Shown piece by piece: positions 1-12,000 of a DNA stretch of 64,000 nt. The notes beneath the pieces are model-generated. The model did no database searches. It was not told where the DNA came from and worked only from the letters and a program-made list of their open reading frames with translations. The translations under genes and the position numbers were made by a program. This stretch comes from Carposina sasakii. Taxonomy: Eukaryota; Arthropoda; Insecta; Lepidoptera; Carposinidae. Where the stretch lies: the NCBI GenBank assembly GCA_014607495.2, contig CP053152.1, positions 6,758,001 through 6,822,000 of the forward strand, in the 5' to 3' direction. How positions within the stretch are numbered: the first letter of the stretch is position 1; the number at the start of each line of letters is the position of its first letter.

Positions 1-50
1 ACAACCTAAACGGTCTCTAAAGTAATTTTTATTTAATATGCTTGTATCAG

Positions 51-3000
51 AAATCGTTCGGTCCCCTGACGCCCATGCTGAAGAAGAAGCGTCTGGCTCC
101 CACGCCTCCAGATAGTCTCTCCACTGTGTCGGGCTATGGCGGGTCTATGGAAAAGGGCGTCGATACTGCCGGGGACCATGGGAAGGATTGTAAGTAGAAA
201 TATCACATACATATTCTCCAATCTGAGTTCGAAATGATACCTATTAAAAATGTCTAAATTATGTGTAGTATTGTGAAAAAAATCGTAGAGTAGATACTTT
301 TTAAGTTTTGTTGCTAGTAAATCTATCAAACGTTAGTAGATACAAGGTTTTCAAAAATTCGTAAACGACACGAAGTATACAATACAATGAAGCACCTTTT
401 ACTTTTTACCCGACTGCGCGACGCAAAGGAGTGGTATTGTGTTTAACACATATGTATGTATGTATGTATGTCTGTTCCTTTGTGACCTCCTGTAGCCTAA
501 ACGGCTTGATGGATTTTGATGTATGAGGTATCGTTAGATTTGTCTTGATTACGGGAGTGTCATAGGATACATTTTATCATAAAAGTCCCACGGGATAAAG
601 ACATAATAATATTTTTTCTAAATTTCCCTTTAAACAACAAAAATATGTATGCGGTATCATTAGATTCATTTCAATCACGGGAGTAATTAATATAGGATAC
701 GTTTTTTCTCAAAATTCCCACGGGAACATGTTAATTCTGCGTCAACGCAAAGCAACTCATGCGTTAGCAAGCAAAAAGATAGGGCGTGGCCTGGCATGCG
801 GCGCGCGGCGCGGTGCGGAGGGGGATATGCTCGAGTATACAGCCCGAATGCGGGCACACGCATAAGGGCACACGTCGTTGACGGTCGTCTCTAAATAGCG
901 ATTTTTTCGATACTTCGTCGTCTGACGCGAAACTTATAAAGTATAAATAACTCGTTCTTTTTTACCCGACTGCGCGCCGCAAAGGAGTGGTATTGTCTTT
1001 AACAGCCTATGTATGTATGTATGTTTGTATGTTCCTTTGAAGCACTACACGAACCAAACGCCTCGGCCGATTTTTATGACTCATACGTCAATCGATTCCT
1101 CTTAGTCCGGCGAGTGTCACTGAAGACATGACGTTAGTGAAAATGCAATATGGCGACTACTGGACGCCATTTTGTAAAAATTAAAAAAATTAAAGTCGAC
1201 AAACTATATCGACTGGGGTATCGTTGAATAGGTATTTAAAAATAATTTATAGGTTTCTCTCAACATTTTTCGATTCGACTAACCATTTAGGATCTATATC
1301 GATTGAAAACCATTCTCGTATATAAGTTTTTAGACAGCAGCATGACGAAACCTTTTTGCTGCCGAGCATGTCGAGCGTGTTTCTTGAAGGATGCCTATTA
1401 GTAGCTATATTAACTAAAAAGTATAAAATAAATAAAAACATAATTTAAAAAATCCAAAAACCCGACTGCGTAAAAAAGAACCAAACTATGTATATAATAA
1501 TAATAAAAAAACTGAAAAGATGAAAACAAGCACTTAGATGTCCAGTGGTCTAGAATTCTATAATATTATTATGGAATTAATAATAATTGAAGAAAATAAA
1601 ATATTTTCTAATGATGTAATATAACAACTGAACAGTCGGGATCCAGTAACCGACAGCCAAGCTATTAATATTTCAATGGATCCTGGCTGTTCAGTTGTTA
1701 TATTACATCATTAGAAAATATTTTATTTTCTTCAATTATTATTAATTCCATAATAATATTATAGAATTCTAGACCACTGGACATCTAAGTGCTTGTTTTC
1801 ATCTTTTCAGTTTTTTTATTATTATTATATACATAGTTTGGTTCTTTTTTACGCAGTCGGGTTTTTGGATTTTCTTTATGTATTATCTATTCAAATACAT
1901 AGTTTTCCTTCACTGAAAGGCATACTTTGCGTACGCGTAAGTTATTGTTTTGTGAGAAATTGCATAATGGGAAATAAGTATTTTAAGATGATCTGCTTGT
2001 CTGTACAATAGAAAGTTATTGTTATATTTCTAAACTAGTGGACGCCCGCGACTCCGTCCGCGTGGACTACAGAAAATCCAAAATGTCGAAATTATCCGGG
2101 ATAAAAACATTTTCCAGGGATAAAAAGCCTATATGTTAAATGAGACCTGTCAGAATATATTACTGAAAACTGCATCAAAATCGGTTCAGCCGTTTCTGAG
2201 ATTAGCGTGCACAAACGCACAGACAAACCGACAAACAGATAAAAATTCCATAAATCATTATTTTGGGTACTATTGCGTTGATAAAGTTCTCCTATAATAT
2301 TTTTTCCATGAAGAAGGTATAAAAGAGGAGGTGGGACTATGAACTGAGTCGTGTGGCAATCGTGAGGGCATGACGTCATGATATGGGGCGGAGCTTCAGC
2401 GCCAGTGTAACGCAGTAGCTTTAACCACACGCTTGTGCTCCGAAATGTAACCGTATTAAAATTACAAAGACACTAGCACTTTTATCAGGGTACTTTTTTA
2501 CTAAAACGTAGTATAATATTGCCATCTAGTGATTAGTAATTGCACTAGTAAAACAATCTTGAACCATATTGATAATGAGCAAGTAGTTTGACTAGTCACT
2601 ACAAGGTGGTTTCTATGTAAATGGGCAGGGCTAATTAATTCAATGCTCCCCTCGTCCCACACCTCACCCCCGCTCCGCGGCACTATTTTTGTATGAAAAT
2701 ATACTTAGCCGCTACTCCTCTTTTATTTCTTCTCCATGATTTTTTCTCATATATCTTCCATGTACAGACAGCGATCCGTTACATTTTTATTATATGTATA
2801 GATGAATAATACATTCTTTTCATGTCATTATTATTAGCAACTATTATACTCGGAAGTCATCTCACTCTCGAGTTATCGAAATTGCTTTGTAAGAAGAATG
2901 TACTTTGCACTCTTTTTTACATGCGAAGCCCATACACTTTATGTAGTTTTGATGTTTATATTTGGGATACGTCGCTCAGGACAGATCAAGGGTTTTTCAT

Positions 3001-6000
3001 GGAGGGAGGGGCACAAAGGAAACATCCATTGTTGGACTCAAAGTTTGATATTCGTAGGTAATCAATGTTTGCACCTGCCGAGATTCGAACCCAGGACCTA
3101 TGGCACTGCAGGCAGGGTCACTGCTAACTACACCAATCGGCCCCCTGATTACCTAATTAATTTGCAATGGCAAAGCCGAAGCTGCGCGATCGCGATAATA
3201 AAATTGAGAGTGTGTGCGTGTGCGCAACGAGCGCGATCACGCAGGTCTCAACTATCGCGATCACGCGGCTCTCAACTATCGGCTTCGGCTTTGCTATTGC
3301 TTCTACGTAATCAGGGGGCCGGGCACACAAACATTCTCAATTTTCACTATCGCATTGCTTCGGCTATTGCTATTGCAATTTAAGGAATCAGGGGGCAGAT
3401 GACTTCTCGGGCGCTACGGATTGGCTACCGACGTCCAAGTGCGCTCAGATTACACGATACGAGTAGCGTCCGAGAAGTCATCCGAGCGTACGTGTAGGTA
3501 CTGTTAAACCCCGGCGGCTTTAGCAGTGAGGACTTGTATTCCAGTGAAGCGCACAAAAGGGCCGGCGCCCGGGCTGCCGCTGCCGTCGCGGCGCGCGGTG
3601 CGGCTGGCGGTCTCGCCCGAGCAGCTGCAGACGCAGCTCGAGTTGCTCGAGACGCAGCAACTCGGCCTCGAGCGGCAGGGCGTGCTCGTCGAGCGCATGA
3701 TCCGCGACAAGTGTGAGGGTACATACCGATACTGCACTCTCTGGTTATTTGTTACTCATTGTACACTCTTATACTTATACAAGATCGTATTGTGGTGTTT
3801 CAATGGTTTATTTATTACCCTCTGTACACACATATACTGGGTGTTTTTGGTTGACGAAGGGTGGCAACGAAAACGTACTCTTCTATAGATCAAATAAAGT
3901 AAGTTTATGCCAAAAAAAATGCTGGGAAACGATGTAATTTTTTTTTATTAATTACTTGATCGGGCGAAATTTATAGTGTCCAGTGTTTATGCTAGTTTTT
4001 TCATAGACAGATATTAATTATTTCTCGTGAAAAAATCTTGCTACGCGCGACTATGTGCATTTATGCAGAAAAATGCAGTCTATTTACTCAACTTTGGACC
4101 CTAATATCTTGGGAACCAGACACTTCCCAGGTATGCTTCCATGGAGAAATATGATCGTGATGATGAGATTCCGTAGTTTTCGGGAACGTTGACGACCAAA
4201 AATCATCCTGTATATAACTTTATAATAACTTGTTATTGTGCTATTTTAGCTAATTATTCAAAATGTCATTATAAACTTTGAAATCTACAAACAAAAGACA
4301 GCTGTTTACGGGATCATACGGCTGTTGTTAGATTAGAACTTCATCTAAATTTAACAAGCGCAAAACTAATTTGCAACTGCAATAATGGCTTGCCCGCTTT
4401 CGTGAAATTAAAGGTACTTGTCTGACTTGCCTATTGGCTTCACATAATAAACTATGTCAAGTAATGTCAACATTCTCTGTAAGAGTTCTATGGTAAGGGT
4501 AGTTGTCTTTTCTATTGAAGTAATAAAAGTTCACTGGTATCTGCTCAATTTGCTATACGAACGCTATTTCTGTATATGCTATTATGCACGTAAATATAGA
4601 CTAGGGTGGAGTTTATAATGCACATAATTAAGTCTATATTCTTGCACATTCGTGTTAACCTATTCTTTTATTGGCATTTCTATATTGTCTATTTCATTAT
4701 CACTTTTATTGTACTTTTTTATTTTTATTAAACTTTCTGTAATATATTAAGAACAGAAAGTTTATCAAATAAAGTACAATAGAAAAAAATATTGTTGAAA
4801 ACACCCTTTATCTTTCATATTAACAAACTGATCATATAAAAATCTTTAGGCGATGACGCAACCGAGGTGCCACAGGAGGAAGTGGAAGATTTAGTAATTC
4901 AACTGTGCGAGCTCGTCAATGAAAAGAACGACCTATTTAGGAAGCAAACAGAATTGATGTACATGTGAGTACCCGCCTTTGTCAGCATACAACTCGCTTC
5001 TACCTATATTGTGCCTGCCTAGTTTATTGTTGGCTCACGATGTGTCATTTGATTAGGTACTTAGATACCTTGTGGTCGGACAGGAAGCTATTTATTGATA
5101 CTATACACTACTATGATTTACCAGTAAGTACATACATTGTACAATATGGTTACACCTACTCATTCTGCAAATAAAGTGGACAATGAAAATTACAGGTACA
5201 GTACATGCTAGTTGAGATGTGCCGTGTTGGCAGAGAATTTTTTTAGAATAGCACAACCCCATGTCTGCCCGTGGGTATCGAAAGAGGCGATTAAGGGTTC
5301 CCGGAAGGTGGGCAGCAGGGCCTCCCGTGTTGACAACATAGTCAAAAATCACATTGCGGTCATTAACCCGCCTGCCTGTCCAGCGTGGTGACTATGGGCC
5401 CTTTGGCAGTAACCTATTGTCGTGCCCTGGAGGACGCCTACGTCCAGCAGTGGACTGCAATTAATCTGATGTAATTTGGGCCAAAACCAATCTTGCGCTC
5501 ATTAGTTGGTAAAACCTCACCATCAGTGGCGCCTTCTAGAGTAGTTTTTTAAACATAGCTGTCATAGTTTCTACAGGGTGATTTTTGGTCGTCAACGTTC
5601 CCGAAAACTACGGAATCTCCTCATCATCACGATCATTTTTCTCAATGGAAGCATACCTGGGAAGTGTCTGGTTTCCAAAATATTAGGGTCCAAAGTTGAG
5701 TAAATAGACTGCGTTTTTCTGCATAAATGCACATAGACGCGCGAAGCAGGATTTTTTCACGAAAAATAATTAATAGCTGTCTATAAAAAAACTAACATAA
5801 ACATTAGACACTATAAATGTCGCACAATCAAGGAATTTAAAATTTAAAAAAAAAAAAAATTCCCAGCATTTTTTTTGGCATAAACTTACTTTATTTCATG
5901 TAAGGTAAGTTCGGCGAAGACCGTATGGCGGCTAAGACAGTCTAACAAGATTTACTACGAATTCTGCACAATTATAACCATGGCAACACAATCTTCGAGC

Positions 6001-9000
6001 TAAAAATATTGTTCTAGTTTTAAAGATCTAACACAGATGGCGTTAATTCTACTATTAAGTAGAGATATGACGGCCATTTTGAGTTTAGTGCAGTCGGCAA
6101 TTATGGTCGGAAGCGTGCCACGTTGGAGAAAAAAAATATTTTTAGTGTTTATACCCAATTATTTTGAAGATTTATGCAAGTAAGTACATTATTTATTGTT
6201 GCTTTTATGTAAATATCAGAATACAATATTAATAAATACGTTTTCCACGAAGTTAATAATGATGATAATAATCTAACCTATAAATGTAGTGGTGGGGAAG
6301 TCCGTATAGATTATGAAGTACAAGACCGTCATATGCCGATCTTCGCCGTTTTCAGGAATTCACAACCTTTTATTTAGATTTTTTTTTTAATACAGGCATA
6401 TATGAGATTTTTTAGGAAGTCTATTGAGTTACACCTTAAACACTAGAGAAATGTCATTGTCTTCCATACAAACACCAGTTCCTTTAAAATATCACAAATT
6501 GGCGCAGTCTCATAAATTTCTAGTCTGGTTTTAATACATGTCTTAAAATATTACCAAACGGGATCAGTAAATTCATTTTTACCTGTATTTTTAATTTTTT
6601 TTGCAGCCATGGGGAAATACACAAGAACGACAAACAGAGGGTCGTATTCGAAGGATAAATTGAGGGAAGCTGTACGAGAGGTTGAAAGTGGCAGAATGAG
6701 TGGATATGCTGCGTCACAAACATATGACATACCTCGAATGACGATTATGGACCACGTAAACCGGAAAAGAGGAATTTCCAAAACGCTTGGTCGTAATACA
6801 GCTCTGTCACCGGAAATCGAACGTAACCTTGCAATATCTCTTCATACGATGGAGAAATATGGGTTTGGCCTAAGTAGAAAAGAAGTCTTGCAGATGGTCG
6901 GGGATTACGTAAACCAAAATAAACTTATTACACCGTTTAAAAATGGAATACCAAGTAAGGACTGGTTCTTGGCATTTAAAAAGCGTCAGGACTTATCCGT
7001 TAAAAAACCTCAAGGGGTGGAATATGCGCGAAAAACTGCCATAGATCCGTTTATTATTTTCCCTTACTTTGATCTTTTAGAAAAAATAATACACGAGTTA
7101 AATCTAACAAACAAACCGTCCGCAATCTGGAACCTTGATGAGACAAGCTTTTCCAAGGACCCGGCAAAAACCAAAGTTGTTGGTGCTAAAGGTCATGCAG
7201 CAACTAGAGTAATCTCCTCACCCGGAAGAGACAACACAACAGTGTTGCTCGGGGCCAATGCAGCTGGAGACAAAGCACCACCCCTTATTATCTATAAAGG
7301 GAAAAACGTTTGGGACACATGGTCTTCTCCTGATGCATATCCTGGGACTTCTTACGCTGCTACAAAGAACGGCTGGATGGAGACAGAGATATTTGAAATG
7401 TTTTTTAAAAAAACGTTTATACCTCTGATACAAGATCAACGTCCAGTACTTCTCATTTACGACGGCCACTCCACCCACGTAGGGCTGAATATTATAGAAG
7501 AAGCGAGAAAAGAAAACATTACAATTTTAAAATTGCCGCCCCATTCAAGCCATGTCCTCCAACCCTTGGACATAGCAGTAATGAAGTCGTTTAAGGATCG
7601 ATGGGATCCGTTACTGGTTCAGTGGCAACGACTGAACGTCGGATCTGTTCTTCCAAAATCTGAATTTGCACGACTAATTGGCCAGGTGTGGTCTAAGATT
7701 GATCCTCAAGTGTTACGCAACGGATTCAGAAAAGCGGGTATATTCCCTACAAACCGAAAGGAAATTAACGAAGATAAATTTGATATGTTAAAACTTAGAC
7801 AGTGGAAAGAAGCGGAAGGAAACCGACATTTTTCAACAGAAGAGCAAATAGTAACAAAGAAAAATCCAAAAAGTTTATTTATATCAGTCATACATTTTTT
7901 ACAAAAAACTTTGAATCATGAAGATGTAGCGGAACCCGAAGAATCTAACAATTGTACTGAAAAGAAGGAAACTTTTACTCAGGACCATAAAGTTTCATTT
8001 GAAATGCTGTTGTTAAATAAATTAAAACGAAGTGATAGTGCACCAAAACCACAGCGCCGTAAAGTAGCGCTTGGCGCTGAAGTCATTACACATGACGATG
8101 TATTAGAAAAGAAGAGAGAAGAATTAAGTAAAAAACTGAAAACAAACTCAAAAAATAAAAAAGAAAATAAGAAACAAAACCCGAATAAAAATGATAATAA
8201 GAAACAAAACAATAAGAATAATGAACAAAAACAAAATTTGATTCCATGTGCAAATATTAAAAAGGAAATGAGAGAAGACAAAAATAATACACAAAATTCA
8301 AATGAGGAACAAGTGAACCAAAACGATGACGTTATTTATCTAAGAAACATACCGAAACATGACAGTCAACTACAAACATTTGTAGCTAAGGACATTACGA
8401 ACTTACCGCATTGTTTACAGAAACAAGTACCGGACTCGAAAAAAATAAAAGTTGTCTCTAGTATCATAATTAAGAAAGCTGATACAGAAATAGCCAAGAA
8501 GAACGAAGGCGAAAAAGGTAAAAGAAGGCAAACTGCTATTAAGAGCAAATCTACAAAAGAAAAAGCGCAAATTAATATTTATGAAAATCCGAAACCTGGA
8601 CCATCACGATCAAAACGCCGGTATTCTTCAACTAGTGTTTCAGACTCAATAAGTATATACAGCGATTCAGACATTATTATTACCGACACAGACTTTTTAG
8701 ACGAGGATGAAGAGACTACCAGTAACTTTAAAAGACAACCAACTTCAAGACAAAATAATGAACATGAAGACATTCAAACTACCGATTATTCACCCGGGGA
8801 TAATGTCATAGTGAGATACTACATGCGACTGAAATGGACGTATTATGTGGGTATAATAGAACATATCAAAATAATAGATGAAGAACTCTGTTACTCGATA
8901 AAATTTTACAAAACAATAAAAAAACCAAAACTTTCTTTTAAGATGACAAAAACTACTGAACACGACGACGTTCCTGAAAAGCAGATTGTGAAAAAAATTG

Positions 9001-12000
9001 ATTTAACACAAAATCCTCAAGCATCAAACAGCTTTTTTATGACTTCTGATGAAAATGAGGTGTATTTCTAAATATTTTATTAGGTAACTTAAATAAGAAA
9101 CCATTCAGTATTAGGTACCTAATAAGTTTTCATTTGAATATAACTAATACGTTTACATTGTAGTCTTAACGTATTAACTTTTAGTTTTTCAATTGAAAAA
9201 ACAATTTTAACATCGTTTTAACATTTTTGTAATTGTAATTATAACAATGCCAAAGTAATTGCCAATACTATGATTATTATTAGATAGATAGTAGTCGCTT
9301 TAAATAAAGGGTAGGGTGGTAGTAATTTTATTATTGTTCTATTTCATTACAAAGTTGTAATTTTACATCTACAGATACTCTTTACTTGTTAGTTCCTTAT
9401 AGAAATTATTATTTAAAAGATATCGTTCAGAATTACCTGTTTACTGATTAAAAGTTTTTGTTTTGGTGTATATGCGGCTATGTGGTGCTCCCAATTGAAA
9501 AATAGTAATATCTCAAAAACAAAAGCGAAAATCAAAAAAGTGTTTATTGATCGGGTGTAATAATATGCCTTTTAAGTTTTAAAAGCAAGTAAATAGTAAT
9601 GATTGTTTTAATTTAGATTATTGTGATACTTTAATGCAATAATAGACATATAATATTACTTCCGATCATTATACACTTTTTTTATTTCACTTTTGTTATG
9701 AAAAAATTATTTGTATTCCATTGTGCATGTCACGTAGCCACATTATTATACCTAAACACTCTGTGCAGTAATTTATATTTTTCATTATATTTGTTGAAAA
9801 AAATGTTTGGTTAGAAGTTTTATTTTATTTGCTTATTATGCTCGAGAGTGGCAGTAACAGCAACTATAACTAGTTATTTGTGAATTTCCTACTTATGATT
9901 AAATTTTTTCTTACAAAAAATATGATTTATTATTTTAAGGTTATTGTTTTGTACCCCTGAACTTAAACATATGCCGGACTTCGCCGATAAACCTTGTAGG
10001 TATCCAAATAAGCCATTATAAACCTTATTTCAAAGTTCTTACAGCACAAATTAAGTTGTTACAGAAAATCGCTCCCATACTAAAAGTTCATAAGTACGTA
10101 AAGAATATATAAGCGGGTAAATTTGGCATCAGACGGTCTTATACGACACGGAGGGTAAGAACGTCTATTACGCCCAGTGTTCAAAAATGGAGTTTATCTC
10201 GTTAACTAATCGCCTCCAAGGGAATATGACATGTTTATTACGTAATCAAATAATCAAATGATCATCTTCTATAGTGAAATTTGACTTAAATATTGCACGA
10301 TATCGAAAATTTGATTGTTAAATATTTTTAAGATAAAGTATGCCGGTCTTCGCCGAACTGACCTTATAGAATACGTACCCTTCGTTAAAGGTGGCCACAA
10401 AAAAACACCTGTATAGGTGGTGGTGATTGGCTATACCGATTACTGGCCACGGAAAATATTAGATTGCGTCATAAATACACCATTTTGTTTATCGATATTT
10501 GTACGGACATATTAGCCTATAATCGTCAGCATGTTCAGTCATATTCTATATCCACAATAACTGTACAGCCGAAGACAACAGCGCTTGGAGCAGGAACAAG
10601 CGGACATCGAGCATGAGATCCGCGTGCTACAGTCGCGGCCGGCCGTCAACCGCATCGATGCTGACAAGGTACTGTCGCAAACAGTCATCCATTATATATT
10701 ATGACTATTTACAGCCGATGAGGGATTTTCTGACAACTATTAAAGGTAAAAAATAGTACAAATGAGCTGGATGGATAGATTTCGTGAGCTAATCTCCATC
10801 CCGAAATTCTGTATGGACACGTACAGGGGGAGGAGCTAGGGTAGAAGATTCGCTCTCGCCATCTATTTTTGACAGTTATTTTAACTAGTCAGAAAATCCT
10901 TTATTTCAATAATAGATCTCAAGAGATTTTTTGTATATTTCAGATTAATTCAACTGTTTTCATACAAAATTTTTGAATAAAAAAATCTTCCATTCTTTTT
11001 GTACAACTGCGCCAGAAGGAGGGTTATGTTTGACTTCGTATGTATGATACTATTTCTTTGACACGCTCTAGTCTAGAGCCTAAACATTTGAGCCTGAGAG
11101 GTGTCATTAGAATTGTTTATGTCGTGAGAGTGACACTAAGTAAATTCAAGCTGGCTGGACACAGATCTTTGCATTTTTCAAGTAAGCCGCTGCACGTATC
11201 ACAAAACTTTTATCTCGATGCCTGTCACAAATTTATGTGATGCCCGTTGATATGCAAGAAGTCATCTAAATCACTTCCGTTACCGAGATTGAGAGACTAG
11301 CGAAAAGTGGTTTTTTAAGATGTCTGGACACGTTTTCGATCGATTTATCTAAGATTCCGTAGCGTCACAAATTCTGAAATAAGGGTGTTTAGCCGTCATA
11401 TAAAGTGCCCTATTGACCTAGTTAAATGTGAGCTATTTTGAAGATTTGTCCCGACAGCCTGAGCTACATTTTACGCAGTAGGGTTTTTTTTTTCGTTAAA
11501 TAAATGAGGTTATTGATCTCCAGTATAAAAATTGGCCATTTTAGCTCATCTATAATTTGTTGTTGTGTCGTGAAACTGATAGCGCTACTGTCTTACTTAT
11601 GTTTGAAAATTATAGAATGCCATATTATATGGTATGGTTGATTGAGCTTTAAATTATCATTTATAATTATTATTTAGATTATGATCTATCGATATAAAAA
11701 CTTGTTAGGTTCGTGTATAATCATATCCTTCTATATGTGATGTGTGATATGCAGAGGTCGGAATTAGGTAGAGTCATTTATGTACTTGCACTGATTTCAT
11801 ACAGCGAAAGAAGAAAGTGGATATGCCTCAAATTCCGGTATTAATTTTAAAGAGCAGAAAAAATACCGTGATTTATTGATATGACAGTGTGACGATGGCA
11901 GTACGGACCTATCGATAGTCCGTACCGCCATCGTCACACTGTCATATCTCATAAACTTTTCTTACAAGTCGATAGCGTTACGGCGCTTAAAGAGGTTCAT

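Larger units (their letters stand above)
5903..10364 (+). mobile_element. pogo/Tigger DNA transposon, 4462 bp, TA TSD
   Basis: Terminal inverted repeats are AGGTAAGTTCGGCGAAGACC at 5903 and, reading inward from the right end, AGGTCAGTTCGGCGAAGACC, flanked by TA (5901-5902, 10365-10366). Two further copies of the core, ATGCCGATCTTCGCCG at about 6332 and ATGCCGGACTTCGCCG at about 9970, sit about 400 bp inside each end. They are candidate transposase-binding subterminal repeats. One open transposase ORF (6609-9071) lies inside. It is inserted in MITE copy B, so it is younger than that MITE. Confidence 0.88.

Noticed and set aside
3071..3142. tRNA gene on the minus strand
   Set aside because: A and B boxes are present but the cloverleaf does not close and the sequence continues into a SINE body; called as a SINE.
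3425..3737. Arg/Ala-rich ORFs opposite the Mical exon at 3545
   Set aside because: Shadow frames of a GC-rich exon.
7979..8773. Hydrophobic minus-strand ORFs opposite the pogo transposase
   Set aside because: Antisense of Lys/Asn-rich codons gives Phe/Leu runs; no independent support.
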